From positions 1,488,001-1,552,000 of the forward strand of contig NZ_LT799838.1 of NCBI RefSeq assembly GCF_900168255.1: a stretch of 64,000 nucleotides of DNA, given 5' to 3'. The position numbers were made by a program, and so were the translations under genes. Origin of the DNA: Psychrobacter sp. DAB_AL43B (GTDB taxonomy: Bacteria; Pseudomonadota; Gammaproteobacteria; Pseudomonadales; Moraxellaceae). The notes beneath the pieces are model-generated. The model saw only the letters and a program-made list of their open reading frames with translations, made no database searches and was not told where the DNA came from. This document shows, piece by piece, positions 44,631 through 54,804 of this stretch. The stretch's first letter is position 1, and every line of letters begins with the position of its first letter.

Positions 44631-47083
44631 GGTTTAGGCAGCGGCGTTTTGGCATCGCCAGCGGCTTTGTTATCAGGATTGCTATCATTACTTTCATCAT
44701 CAGCTATCGTCTGATTACCCTCATTGAACGCTGTATGAGCTTTATCATACTGAATATCCTGAGTATAAGGGACGCTGTTCAGTTCCTCATCTATCAGACC
44801 ATCATCAAGATCAATAGTCTTTTTAGTGCTTACTTGATTAGTCGTGGTATGTGCTGCACGGCTTTTTAATGCTGGATCAACATTATCATTCGATGTCTGA
44901 TTGCTATAATCTATGTCTGTTACCGCTTGCTCATTTTGCATGCTTTTCTGTTTAGATTTAGGCAATATTTTCACATCAGATAAGCGGCGCACCACATAGT
45001 TATTGGGTATGGGGTGTCCGCTTTGATTAGAAGTTGTATCGTCAAAAATCATATGTCCTTGGCTATCGATACGCGCGTACTTCATTGGCTTATCACGTGG
45101 CCAGAAAAAATCAGATGGATGGGTCAAGATGTGACTAAAAAGCTGCTTGGTCAGACGACTCCAATCGACAAACTTCACCTCTTTTGATCTTAATGCTACG
45201 AATAGCGCCAATGAGAAACTGACCATTAAGTTGACCATACCGATAAGCCCAACGCCAAGGACAGAAAGTAGCACAATCTGCCAATCCAATTGATTGGCGG
45301 ATATATTAAATAAGCCATGAGCCAAATTGGCTGAGGCAAAGGCAATATGGCGAATATCAATCGGTAAACCAAATAAGAAGCCGATCGTTGCGGTGCTACC
45401 TAAGAATACCCCGAATATAAAATTGCCCATAATAGCGCCCAGATTGGACTCTACAAAGCCGCCTAGACGCTGAAGCCATGCTTTAGGTAGTAAGTATTTT
45501 AGAAGTCTATGGCGCTGAATGCGGGCACCGATTTGGTTGTAGACAGCTAAATTGTCATAGTAGCCTGCAATCAGACCGGATAAAAATAAATAGACGCCAG
45601 CAATAGCAGCGTGAGGTAGCGCTAGTGAGCGAAAGGGGTCTAAGTCATGTAGTAGGTGCGCCGCCTTATCAGTATTGATCATCGGCGTACCCGTATACTG
45701 TAGCCACGCAAAAGAGATAATAAGGGCGACCGGTATTGCTACCATAATATTACCCATAATCGCGACAAACTGGGTACGCAAAATATCGACCACCAATTCT
45801 GATAGCTTGTTAAGTTGGTGTGATTTTTTCCCAGAGGCATCCGATATGGTAGAGGCGATAGCAGCAGCAGTCATGGCTGGCTGCTTGGTGGCGACCGTAC
45901 CATGGACGATATGAATAAAAACAAAACCCAACCCATAAATCATGCTATTTATAAAGGCACGCCCCATCGGAGCAAGTGCTAGGTGGTACGTCAATATCTT
46001 AGTAGTAGCCATAAAAGCAATGATAAAACCGCCAATAGAGGCTTTTTTAAACATCTTTCGGTAGCCGGCTTTATCGGTACTAATATAATGCTCGCCGACA
46101 CGGCCGGCATTTTCGGTGACTTTGCGCGATAGCAGCTTGGTATTGTTGTCAATCAAATAACCGATGCTATAGCGGCGACTAGCAGTGGTAATCAGTGCTT
46201 GAATCAGCTCTATTACTGCCTGATCACGCTTATCGTGGTTGTCTGAGACCAGTTCAGTTAAAATACGCATACGCTGTAAACTTTGATCTAAGCGTAACAT
46301 CATGTTAGTCAAACGGATGGAGATACCGGTTTTATAAATGCGCTTACGTATGGTGGCGACGATGTCTTCACATTGTTCAATCATGACCAATAAAGGCGCT
46401 GGATCGACGGCTTTTTCTGGAATGATATCCGTTAAGTTATCAAGCTCATGCGCTTCCCGATATTGATTGACGTATAATACGGCTTCTTGATTTTGTGCGA
46501 CGAATGCGGCTGAATAGTTCAGCATTTGCGGATAAGATTCCATTAAATCTGGATGTAAACCAATGCCGCTAATACGATAAGATAAAATGATGATGGCGTT
46601 TAAAATGCTATTTTTTGCGGTAGCAACTAAGTCTAAATGCTCATCATTGACTTTGAGTAAATCAACCAGCGCATCCCATTTCTCTGTATCGATATTGCTC
46701 AGCCAGCGCTCATCAGTGCGTTTATCAAACAAATACCCAACCAGTTCGACCACAGAGTCTTCTTGCGGTAATAGCGGCAAAAAACGATGACCCATTAAAC
46801 GGCGTAAGCTAATAAAAAATCCCTGATCTGACATGATGCCAGTATCAGTGTAGAGGGCAATTTGGCGATATTGAATAATGAGTTTTAGAACGAAGCTTGA
46901 CAGTCCATCTCCATACTCTGGATGCTGACGTAGAACCTCAATCAGATGCTGCATATTTTGATTGGCTAAACAGGGTTCTTTATCACTGACCCGAAGCTCA
47001 TCGATTAAACGTTTTAGTACTGCAGGATCAGGTACATCACTCAGTGCAGTAATCTGTTGTAAAATGTGTTTTATTTCTGACAC
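44603..47083 (-). CDS. Membrane protein of the 'site-specific recombinase' (Gcr) family
   Basis: The 826-residue protein matches in layout the family annotated as site-specific recombinase Gcr: a soluble helical N-terminal half (about 1-345), then a block of hydrophobic segments (about 350-640, with GFIIAFMATTKILTYHLALAP, FVFIHIVHGTVATKQPAMTAAAIAS and FLSGLIAGYYDNLAVYNQIG), and an acidic, low-complexity tail. There is no tyrosine- or serine-recombinase motif, so the recombinase name is doubtful and an inner-membrane role is more likely. The Ser/Asn/Lys-rich tail is poorly conserved in character. Confidence 0.82.
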   Translation of the reverse strand: MSEIKHILQQITALSDVPDPAVLKRLIDELRVSDKEPCLANQNMQHLIEVLRQHPEYGDGLSSFVLKLIIQYRQIALYTDTGIMSDQGFFISLRRLMGHRFLPLLPQEDSVVELVGYLFDKRTDERWLSNIDTEKWDALVDLLKVNDEHLDLVATAKNSILNAIIILSYRISGIGLHPDLMESYPQMLNYSAAFVAQNQEAVLYVNQYREAHELDNLTDIIPEKAVDPAPLLVMIEQCEDIVATIRKRIYKTGISIRLTNMMLRLDQSLQRMRILTELVSDNHDKRDQAVIELIQALITTASRRYSIGYLIDNNTKLLSRKVTENAGRVGEHYISTDKAGYRKMFKKASIGGFIIAFMATTKILTYHLALAPMGRAFINSMIYGLGFVFIHIVHGTVATKQPAMTAAAIASTISDASGKKSHQLNKLSELVVDILRTQFVAIMGNIMVAIPVALIISFAWLQYTGTPMINTDKAAHLLHDLDPFRSLALPHAAIAGVYLFLSGLIAGYYDNLAVYNQIGARIQRHRLLKYLLPKAWLQRLGGFVESNLGAIMGNFIFGVFLGSTATIGFLFGLPIDIRHIAFASANLAHGLFNISANQLDWQIVLLSVLGVGLIGMVNLMVSFSLALFVALRSKEVKFVDWSRLTKQLFSHILTHPSDFFWPRDKPMKYARIDSQGHMIFDDTTSNQSGHPIPNNYVVRRLSDVKILPKSKQKSMQNEQAVTDIDYSNQTSNDNVDPALKSRAAHTTTNQVSTKKTIDLDDGLIDEELNSVPYTQDIQYDKAHTAFNEGNQTIADDESNDSNPDNKAAGDAKTPLPKPKKPPNLPS

Positions 47084-47423
47084 ATCGCATCCTTCATTAT
47101 GGTTAATTCAATCATTGTTATTATTCAGTATTTGCAATGCAATAGGGGCTTATAGTAGTTTTTTAGTGTTTTCTGCAGTAAATGGCGCTATCAATATTGC
47201 AATAACATTACAATAAGTTTGCAATAAATATCACTATTACTTTATGAGTTGAAAATTTTATAAGTGGTTCAGTTAAGCTAAAGCGGTTTCAGCTTTGCGT
47301 TATTTTAATCGCAAGCACGCCTATAAGGTTAATTATTTTGTTAGCAGTTATTTTTTAGATAATTTTTAGACAGTTTTTTAAGTAATGTTTAATACCATTT
47401 TTAATTTTTTTACACTATTTGGG
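47084..47423. other. Non-coding region upstream of the Gcr-family gene
   Basis: 340 AT-rich bases without a gene. Several TTGCAATA-like words occur at about 47130-47230, possibly by chance. It must hold the Gcr-family promoter. Confidence 0.45.
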
Positions 47424-47454
47424 CAAAAAAAGGGACAGTATGCACTGTCCCTTT
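47424..47454 (-). terminator. Terminator of the first acyl-CoA dehydrogenase gene
   Basis: AAAGGGACAGT/ACTGTCCCTTT with a 4-nt loop is followed by seven T on the minus strand. Confidence 0.88.
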
Positions 47455-47503
47455 AATAAGTATTTTATAAATTAATTATGACAATCACGTATGTAAGAGC
47501 CAC

Positions 47504-49288
47504 TTAGCTGATCGCGATATTAAAGTAGTCAAGATCAAAACTCATAATCGGATCACTACCTGCTTTGACCATTTGCGCATGGGCATCGATGCGTGGTAAA
47601 ACACGACCAACGAAGTAGTCAGCAAGCTTGGCTTTATTGGTATAAAACTCACCTTCTTTGCCATCAGCGGCTTCTATCATCATAGCAAACATATATGAGT
47701 AGCATAAGTAACCGACCGTATGTAGATAATCTACCGCACAGCCATTAATCTCACTCTTACGCGTACTAATATTAGCAAGAACTGTTTTGGTTAGCTCTTC
47801 AACGGTATCAGCGGCGTCTAATGTGGCTTGTTTGATACCATGGTCAGCTTGCATGCTGCTGATATAATCACGAATTTCACCTAAGAAATGGGTGATGTAT
47901 TTACCTTCATTGCGTGCAACTTTACGACCTAATAAATCAAGGGCTTGAATACCGTTTGCGCCTTCATAAATCTGGGCAATACGCGTATCACGAACGATTT
48001 GTTCCATGCCCCATTCGCGCACATAACCATGACCACCAAATACTTGCTGGCAATCAACCGTTGCTTCTAGCGCTTTATCGGTTAAGAATGCTTTAGCCAC
48101 TGGTGTCAATAATGCCACACGAGCCGCCGCCGCTTGAGCCGCTTCAGGGTCAGTACTGAATTTTTCCGTATCAAGTTGTTTGGCAACATACATCGCAAAA
48201 CAGCGTGATGCTTCAGAGTTTACTTTAGCATTTAATAACATGCGACGTACATCGGCATGGTGAATGATAGCGTCAGCCGGTTTTTCTGGGCTTTGAATTT
48301 GCGTGTCGCTACGACCTTGACCGCGATCGAGTGCATATAGTGCCGCATTTTGATAAGCAAGCTCAGTACCACCAAGACCTTGCAGACCCATTGTCACGCG
48401 CTCATAGTTCATCATGATAAACATGGATGATAAACCAGTATTTTCTGGACCAACCATCCAGCCTTTGGCATTATCAAAGTTCATCACACAAGTCGCAGAG
48501 GCTTTGATACCCATTTTGTGCTCAATAGAGCCGGCTGCTAGCGTATTGCGCTCGCCTAAGCTACCATCTTCGTTGACCAAGAATTTTGGCACAACAAATA
48601 GCGAGATACCTTTTGAACCAGCAGGGGCGTCTGGGGTTTTTGCCAATACCAAATGAATGATATTGTCGGTTAAGTCATGCTCACCGCCAGTGATAAAGAT
48701 TTTGGTGCCTGAGATGTTGAAGCTACCATCTTCGTTTGGGACGGCTTTGGTTTTGATGATACCCAAATCTGTACCTGCATGCGGTTCAGTTAAGCACATC
48801 GTACCTGACCATTCGCCAGAATACATTTTTTCTAGGTAAGTTTGTTTTTGCTCATCACTACCGGCAGCATTCAAACATAGTGTCGCACCAACGGTCAGGT
48901 TAGGGTAAAGGGCAAACGATTGGTTGGCTGTAAAAACCATTTCTTCCGCTAGCATGGTTACCATTTTTGGAAAACCTTGACCGCCGTATTCAGGATTGCC
49001 GCCAAGACCAACCCAACCAGACTCCGCATATTGCTTATAAGCTTCTTTAAAACCTGCCGGAGTCTTCACAACGCCATCGCCTTCGTATGTAGCGCCTTCT
49101 TCATCACCACTACGGTTAATAGGCAGCAGAATGTTTTTGGAGATTTTTGCCATTTCTTCTAAAACCATGTCGACCGTTTCCATGTCAACATGAGATAAGC
49201 TTTCGTTGTTTTGCCAAAATTCATGAGCTTTAAATACGTCATTTAGGATAAAACGCATGTCGTTAAGAGGGGCGTTATAAACAGCCAT
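47504..49288 (-). CDS. Acyl-CoA dehydrogenase (~595-residue type), paralogue 1
   Basis: It oxidises acyl-CoA to trans-2-enoyl-CoA with FAD in fatty-acid breakdown. Motifs include MCLTEPHAGTDLGII, KIFITGGEHDLTDN, KMGIKASATCVMNFD and QVFGGHGYVREWGMEQIVRD; the active-site Glu region reads IAQIYEGANGIQALDLLGRK. The C-terminal ~130 residues form the extra domain of this long subfamily. Start ATG 49288 (MAVYNAP) sits six bases after AAGGA; ATG 49294 overlaps that site. A close paralogue follows upstream. Confidence 0.94.
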   Translation of the reverse strand: MAVYNAPLNDMRFILNDVFKAHEFWQNNESLSHVDMETVDMVLEEMAKISKNILLPINRSGDEEGATYEGDGVVKTPAGFKEAYKQYAESGWVGLGGNPEYGGQGFPKMVTMLAEEMVFTANQSFALYPNLTVGATLCLNAAGSDEQKQTYLEKMYSGEWSGTMCLTEPHAGTDLGIIKTKAVPNEDGSFNISGTKIFITGGEHDLTDNIIHLVLAKTPDAPAGSKGISLFVVPKFLVNEDGSLGERNTLAAGSIEHKMGIKASATCVMNFDNAKGWMVGPENTGLSSMFIMMNYERVTMGLQGLGGTELAYQNAALYALDRGQGRSDTQIQSPEKPADAIIHHADVRRMLLNAKVNSEASRCFAMYVAKQLDTEKFSTDPEAAQAAAARVALLTPVAKAFLTDKALEATVDCQQVFGGHGYVREWGMEQIVRDTRIAQIYEGANGIQALDLLGRKVARNEGKYITHFLGEIRDYISSMQADHGIKQATLDAADTVEELTKTVLANISTRKSEINGCAVDYLHTVGYLCYSYMFAMMIEAADGKEGEFYTNKAKLADYFVGRVLPRIDAHAQMVKAGSDPIMSFDLDYFNIAIS

Positions 49289-49294
49289 AAACAT

Positions 49295-49653
49295 TCCTTT
49301 GGTTCAAATGAATAAAAGTGAGTTGGACGAAGTTTTTCAATTGTTCTTTTGAGTTAAAATTAACTATTAGTAGTAGCTAAATTTTAGCAAATTAGCGTAT
49401 AAACGGGTGTATTTCTTCGTGAATTGTGCGTACACCAAAAGTATTCTTAAATGATAGCATTTATAAAAATAAGATTGGTTTTTTTAAAAGTGTTTAATTT
49501 ACTAAGCGTATTATTCACTATTGTTGAAACGGTCATTATTATGCTAAAAGTGATTTATTGAAAAATAATTTAGCGAGAATTGACTTGTTAAGAAAATATT
49601 CTGGATACAGCAGCCATATCGTTGTATTGAGCGACTTATTCTGTCCGTGCTAA
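49295..49653. other. Gap between the two acyl-CoA dehydrogenase genes
   Basis: About 360 AT-rich bases upstream of paralogue 1 hold its promoter. I see no gene or clear operator, and the terminator of paralogue 2 follows. Confidence 0.5.
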
Positions 49654-49686
49654 GAAAATCGGCAACACACCTTGGTATGTTGCCGA
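49654..49686 (-). terminator. Terminator of the second acyl-CoA dehydrogenase gene
   Basis: TCGGCAACA/TGTTGCCGA with an 8-nt loop is followed by TTTTC on the minus strand. Confidence 0.75.
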
Positions 49687-49742
49687 TAGGATAGGCACTA
49701 TGAAGATAAACAAAACATCTAATCAGAAATTTAACGCGTCAA

Positions 49743-51536
49743 TTAAAACGCAAATTGATCAACATCCATGCTCATATACGGCTCAACGCCAGTAGCAATG
49801 CGCTGTACGTGGGTGGTCGTACGTGGCAATAATTTAGCAAAGTAAAACTGTGCTGTTTTCACTTTGGCATCATAGAACGCTTGTTCGCTGCTACCATTTG
49901 CGATTTCGGTTTGTGCGATTAGGGCCATACGTGCCCATAAGTAAGCTAAAGTTACGTAGCCACTGAAATATAAGTAATCAACAGCAGCGCCACCAACGGC
50001 ATCTGGATTTTCAGTAGCTTGCATACTAATACGCGCTGTCAAATCACCCCATTCTTTTAGATGCTTGGCAAGTGGACGGATAAACTGACCCATCTCATCA
50101 TTGTCTTTATTTTCGTCACAGAATGTTTGGATGATTTGGACGAAGTTTGCCAGTAGCTTACCTTGTGAGCCTAAAACTTTACGACCTAATAAATCTAGCG
50201 CTTGGATTTCAGTGGTACCTTCGTACAAGCAAGCAATACGCGTATCACGAACGTTCTGTTCCATACCCCATTCGCTGATAAAGCCGTGACCACCATAAAC
50301 TTGGACGCCATGGTTAGCTGCTTCCAAACCAGTCTCAGTCAAGAAAGCTTTAGCAATTGGGGTCAATAGTGACAACATTTGATCAGCAAACTTAAGCTCG
50401 TCGCCTTCACCTTTTGCCACAGTATCAGCAAAATGTGAGAGGTAATAAACCAGTGCACGACCACCTTCAGCAAAGGCTTTTTCGGTCAATAGCATATTGC
50501 GCACTGCTGGATGCACGATGATAGGATCAGCAACTTTTTCTGGCGCTTTGACACCTGATAATGAACGCATTGCTAGGCGGTCTTTGGCATAGGTTAATGA
50601 ACCTTGGAATGCATACTCAGCGGCCGTCAAGCCTTGTACAGCAGTACCGATACGAGCAACGTTCATGAAAGTAAACATGCACTGTAGACCACGGTTTTCA
50701 GGGCCAATCAAGTAACCTGTTGCGCCGTCGAAGTTCATGACACAAGTCGCAGAGGCTTTGATACCCATTTTGTGCTCGATAGAACCGCAAACCACTTGAT
50801 TGTTTTCGCCTAGGCTGTTGTCTTCGTTGATCATCACTTTAGGTACGATAAACAATGAGATGCCTTTAGTACCGGCAGGTGCGCCTGGTAGACGAGCCAA
50901 ACAGATATGAATGATATTATCAGTTAAGTCGTGCTCACCGGCTGAGATGAAGATTTTTTGACCAGTGATGCTATAAGTACCATCTTCTTTAGGCTCGGCT
51001 TTAGTACGAATGATACCCAAATCAGAGCCAGCATGGGCTTCAGTCAAGCACATGGTACCTGACCATTCACCAGTGACCATTTTTTCTAGATAGGTTTGCT
51101 TTTGCGCTTCAGTACCATGATGCTCGATGGTTTGGATGGCGCCATGTGATAGACCAGGGTACATAGAGAATGACCAGTTAGCCGTACCAACCATCTCATT
51201 AATGACAGTCGATAGTGAAAACGGCATGTTTTGACCACCGAATTCTTCTTCTGCAGACAATGCTGGGAAGCCAAGCTCACAGTAAGCTTTATAAGCTTCT
51301 TTAAAACCTTTTGGTGTGGTCACTTTACCATTGTCAAACTGACAGCCTTCAGCATCACCGCTTTGGTTTAACGGCGATAGCTCATTTTCGGCAAAGCTTG
51401 CTGCCATCTCAAACAGGCTGTCCATCAACTCACGATCGGCTTCTTGAAAAGCAGGCAAGGTTTTGTAGTGGCTTTCGCTATCAAGTAACTCATGCATGAC
51501 AAATTGGATATCACGTAGGGGCGCTTTATATTGCAT
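49743..51536 (-). CDS. Acyl-CoA dehydrogenase (~595-residue type), paralogue 2
   Basis: The 597-residue protein shares the layout and most motifs of its neighbour (MCLTEAHAGSDLGIIRTKAEPKEDG, KIFISAGEHDLTDNIIHICLA, GVQVYGGHGFISEWGMEQNVRD, YEGTTEIQALDLLGRK), so the two are a tandem duplication that has diverged. The active-site segment is intact. Each gene has its own terminator, which suggests separate control and perhaps different chain-length preference. Substrate length cannot be told from sequence. Confidence 0.94.
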   Translation of the reverse strand: MQYKAPLRDIQFVMHELLDSESHYKTLPAFQEADRELMDSLFEMAASFAENELSPLNQSGDAEGCQFDNGKVTTPKGFKEAYKAYCELGFPALSAEEEFGGQNMPFSLSTVINEMVGTANWSFSMYPGLSHGAIQTIEHHGTEAQKQTYLEKMVTGEWSGTMCLTEAHAGSDLGIIRTKAEPKEDGTYSITGQKIFISAGEHDLTDNIIHICLARLPGAPAGTKGISLFIVPKVMINEDNSLGENNQVVCGSIEHKMGIKASATCVMNFDGATGYLIGPENRGLQCMFTFMNVARIGTAVQGLTAAEYAFQGSLTYAKDRLAMRSLSGVKAPEKVADPIIVHPAVRNMLLTEKAFAEGGRALVYYLSHFADTVAKGEGDELKFADQMLSLLTPIAKAFLTETGLEAANHGVQVYGGHGFISEWGMEQNVRDTRIACLYEGTTEIQALDLLGRKVLGSQGKLLANFVQIIQTFCDENKDNDEMGQFIRPLAKHLKEWGDLTARISMQATENPDAVGGAAVDYLYFSGYVTLAYLWARMALIAQTEIANGSSEQAFYDAKVKTAQFYFAKLLPRTTTHVQRIATGVEPYMSMDVDQFAF

Positions 51537-51887
51537 AACTTCCTGTCCTTTTTTTAGTGTATGACCAACAGCGCTGCTGCGACTAAGCGATAGTAGGACT
51601 ATATAGTTAAGTCTTAGTTGCTAGTGTTTGGCATCGGGTTTGTCGACATTATCAACAAGCAATAATGCCGGTCATATGAGATAACATTGAGAAGAGTAAA
51701 AAGAATTATCACTGTATTCGTAAATTCTTGGTAAAAGATAGGCGTTCACTGGCAAATATACAAGTTTGGTGACAATACTGATAAGTCATCAACCTGTCTT
51801 GCATCCTATGTACAATATAGCTTAAACGCCAAAGAACTTAATAATACTTGTAGGAAAACTCAATCTATTCACTTCTACATCGTCCCT
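51537..51887. other. Non-coding region between paralogue 2 and the c-di-GMP gene
   Basis: 351 AT-rich bases without a recognised gene, repeat or terminator. It holds the promoter of the second acyl-CoA dehydrogenase gene. Confidence 0.45.
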
Positions 51888-53624
51888 CTAACAATCTTTA
51901 TTTTTAGACAAATGTTGTTGCATTAACATATCGGTCGCAACTTCAGCAGGCATAGGTTTACCAAACCAATAACCTTGACCATATTGGCAACCCATGGTTA
52001 ACAGTAAGTCACGTTGTTGCTCATTTTCGATGCCTTCTGCGATGACCTGCATATCCAGTGCCTGTGCTAATTGCAAAATAGCTTTTACAATAGCGTGTTG
52101 GGTTCGATCGCCTGTGATTTTAGAGATAAAACTCTTATCAATCTTAATAAAATCAAAGGGATATTCTTGTAGATAGCTTAAGGAGGCGTAGCCAGTACCA
52201 AAGTCATCTAACGCAAGACAAATTCCCAACTCTTTAAGCAAATTAAGCTGTTTCTTTACATTGGAATGGCGTTTTATTAAAGAGGATTCTGTCACTTCAA
52301 TATGTAATTGATGCGCTGCAATCTTATGTTGTACAAGTAAATTGCTGACCAAATCGAAAAAGTCAGGATGACTGAATTCAGCGGCATCCGCATTGATACA
52401 GATATGTTGATTGAAGCCAAGTGTTTGCCAAACTGACAACTGCTCAGCGATTTGTGTCGCCATTTGAGAAAATAGCTCAAGCGATAGTTTATGAGCGATA
52501 ATTGCATCAATAAAATCAATGGGTTGTAGTAATCCGCGAGTGGGATGTTGCCAGCGTACCAATGCTTCAAAACCTGTAATCTCGCCCGTATCCAATGCAA
52601 ATTTAGGTTGAAAGTAGGGTATGAACTGACCTTCGCTGGTGGCCGTTCTAAGCTCAGATTCTAGCTGTATATGGTGCGCGTTAAACTCATTAATAGATTT
52701 TTGATACCAACAAACATCATCGCCACCGTGCTGCTTGACATAATTTAAGGCTTTCTCCGCTTTGGTCAATAATCCTATAAATTCATTATCATTTTTAGGA
52801 AAATAGCTGACCCCAACAGAGATATGGCAATAAACCTCTGATCCTTTTGTAGAGTTGTTATTTAAAAAGAAAGGACGCTCACACATTTGCATTAAGCTGT
52901 CTAACTGATGGCGTACCATATTGGCATCTTTACATTCAAATAGTAAAGCAAAGTCATCACCACCAAAATGAGAAAAACAGCGTAAATGATCAAGTTCCAG
53001 CGCTTTAATTCGCAGGACAAAGTTTTCTACTAAGGTATTGATGCAATCAGGTCCTAGTAAAATAGCAAGATTACGATAACCGTCAATGTTTAAGCGGGCA
53101 ATGATCACTTCTTGATAGCTGTCTAACAGTAACTCACTTGTCTGACTTAAAAACACCTTGCGGTTTGGCAGCCCAGTAAGTTGATCATAATTAAGCAGAT
53201 GTACCAGCTTTTTTTTATTTTTAGCAACAATGGACATATTTCGAATTTTACCGACGTAGTATGCTGTGTCATCCAGATAAATTCTTCGGTAGGTAATATG
53301 ACAATCGAGGGTCTGTCCGTAGCGGTTTGCCATTGAAAAATCGCTTTCATAAAACCCTGTACTATCTAAGCTGTTGGTCAGATTCTTTAATACCGCTTGT
53401 TCTTCTTCTGATAAAAATTCAGCAGCGTATACACCAAGTGGACGTCCAAGCAAAAAAGCTTCCGTATAACCAAGCATCAGCTCATAGGTGGCATTGACCG
53501 ACAAATAGCGCAAATTTTTATCTAAGATGAATATGGCATCTTCAAATTGCTCGCATAATTCGACCAATAATTGATGTTTGTCTTCCAGTGGCATAGGGGT
53601 AAAAGCAGTCATAACTGGACTCAT
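51888..53624 (-). CDS. PAS-GGDEF-EAL protein (probable c-di-GMP phosphodiesterase)
   Basis: Domains in order: PAS at about 20-130, GGDEF at about 140-300, EAL at about 320-575. The GGDEF signature is altered to GGDDF (221-225), so cyclase activity is doubtful. The EAL domain keeps EALVRW, NADAAEF, EVTES, the DDFGTGY loop and AEGIENEQQ, so hydrolysis of c-di-GMP is likely. There is no membrane segment or signal peptide, so it should sense an internal cue through PAS. The start has no clear ribosome-binding site. Confidence 0.92.
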   Translation of the reverse strand: MSPVMTAFTPMPLEDKHQLLVELCEQFEDAIFILDKNLRYLSVNATYELMLGYTEAFLLGRPLGVYAAEFLSEEEQAVLKNLTNSLDSTGFYESDFSMANRYGQTLDCHITYRRIYLDDTAYYVGKIRNMSIVAKNKKKLVHLLNYDQLTGLPNRKVFLSQTSELLLDSYQEVIIARLNIDGYRNLAILLGPDCINTLVENFVLRIKALELDHLRCFSHFGGDDFALLFECKDANMVRHQLDSLMQMCERPFFLNNNSTKGSEVYCHISVGVSYFPKNDNEFIGLLTKAEKALNYVKQHGGDDVCWYQKSINEFNAHHIQLESELRTATSEGQFIPYFQPKFALDTGEITGFEALVRWQHPTRGLLQPIDFIDAIIAHKLSLELFSQMATQIAEQLSVWQTLGFNQHICINADAAEFSHPDFFDLVSNLLVQHKIAAHQLHIEVTESSLIKRHSNVKKQLNLLKELGICLALDDFGTGYASLSYLQEYPFDFIKIDKSFISKITGDRTQHAIVKAILQLAQALDMQVIAEGIENEQQRDLLLTMGCQYGQGYWFGKPMPAEVATDMLMQQHLSKNKDC

Positions 53625-53705
53625 AAAATGATTTTAAAATCGATAAAAAGAGCTTGTGGCTGGCTAATTAAAAACTTGTTTAAGTATAAGCGTTTTACGC
53701 TGTTG

Positions 53706-54602
53706 TTAAGGAGCAATAAGAGGCAAAAGTGCATGCAACGTTGCCAGCGCCACCACAGGCGCAGTTTCAGTGCGTAACACTCTTACCCCAATTTGCCAAG
53801 GCTCAAAGCCGACGTTTTGTGCTTGCAGACATTCGTCATCACTTAATCCTCCCTCAGGACCAATTAATAATTCAATATAAGGGTTTTTTTTCTGTAATGC
53901 AGTCGATAGTGACTCAGGCATAGCGGGCTGTCCTGCCGCTGGTACGCTCAGTTGTAAGCGTAAATCTGCTGGCTGTTGTAATAATTGATAATAGGAGTCT
54001 TGACTGAGCATAGCGACGATAGAGCTGACTGACATGACGTCATTTAAAGGCGTTATAGTCGATGCAATCGTTGCGGATTTGAGCCAATCATTGATAGAAA
54101 TGGGGGCAAGGATAAGGGGCGGGCGATTAAGACCACATTGCTCACAGGCGGCAATAGCGACTTGCTGCCAATGGGCTAGCTTTTTTTCTACTTGTGCAGG
54201 TTTTAGATTAACCTCACCATGATGACTGCTTAACAATTGAATGGCAGTCACACCAAGCTCAGTCGATTTTTGAATCGCATAGTCCATACGTTCGCCACGG
54301 CTCATCACGAGACCGATTTTAGTAAGCACCGGTGCACTGCGGTCATCGTTTGTATGAGCCAGTAAAGTCACAGTCGCGTGCTTTTTACTGATGGTTTGTA
54401 GCTGTACCTGATACTCACCACCAAAACCATCAAATAAAATCCCTTGGTCACCAATCTTTGCCCGTAACACACGGCACCAATGATGCACGATGCTCTCTGT
54501 TAATTCAGCACTGCCTCCAATAGGCAAGGTGCTAAGCTGAGGGTAACTGGTATCTGTTCCATTACTGATGTCATTGCTGGTAGCATAAAAAAAACGTCGC
54601 AC
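53706..54602 (-). CDS. rsmE: 16S rRNA (uracil1498-N3) methyltransferase
   Basis: RsmE is a SPOUT-class methyltransferase acting on U1498 of 16S rRNA. The N-terminus MRRFFYATSN and PUA-like part are followed by the knot region with LVMSRGERMDYAIQKSTELGVTAI, EQCGLNRPP, LLIGPEGGLSDDE and RVLRTETAPVVAL. At 298 residues it is ~50 longer than E. coli RsmE, with an insert of about 40 residues before the knot (near 175-220). Confidence 0.94.
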   Translation of the reverse strand: MRRFFYATSNDISNGTDTSYPQLSTLPIGGSAELTESIVHHWCRVLRAKIGDQGILFDGFGGEYQVQLQTISKKHATVTLLAHTNDDRSAPVLTKIGLVMSRGERMDYAIQKSTELGVTAIQLLSSHHGEVNLKPAQVEKKLAHWQQVAIAACEQCGLNRPPLILAPISINDWLKSATIASTITPLNDVMSVSSIVAMLSQDSYYQLLQQPADLRLQLSVPAAGQPAMPESLSTALQKKNPYIELLIGPEGGLSDDECLQAQNVGFEPWQIGVRVLRTETAPVVALATLHALLPLIAP

Positions 54603-54804
54603 GGTCGCTTAGTCCTATAATGTGAATGCTGATACTTTTAAATATCTTAGCAGAATATCGTTTGAGTGGGTAAAGGTATCTTCGGGATTACAACTGTTCT
54701 AGTGCTTATCTTCTAATACTCATTTTTTAATACGTATGGTACAACATTGATTATTATCATTTTTAAGGCTATAAAAAATGGCTGTTTTAATCAAAAGCGT
54801 AAGC
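54603..54804. other. Upstream region of rsmE
   Basis: Short AT-rich spacer before repeat copy E. No gene is visible. Confidence 0.45.
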
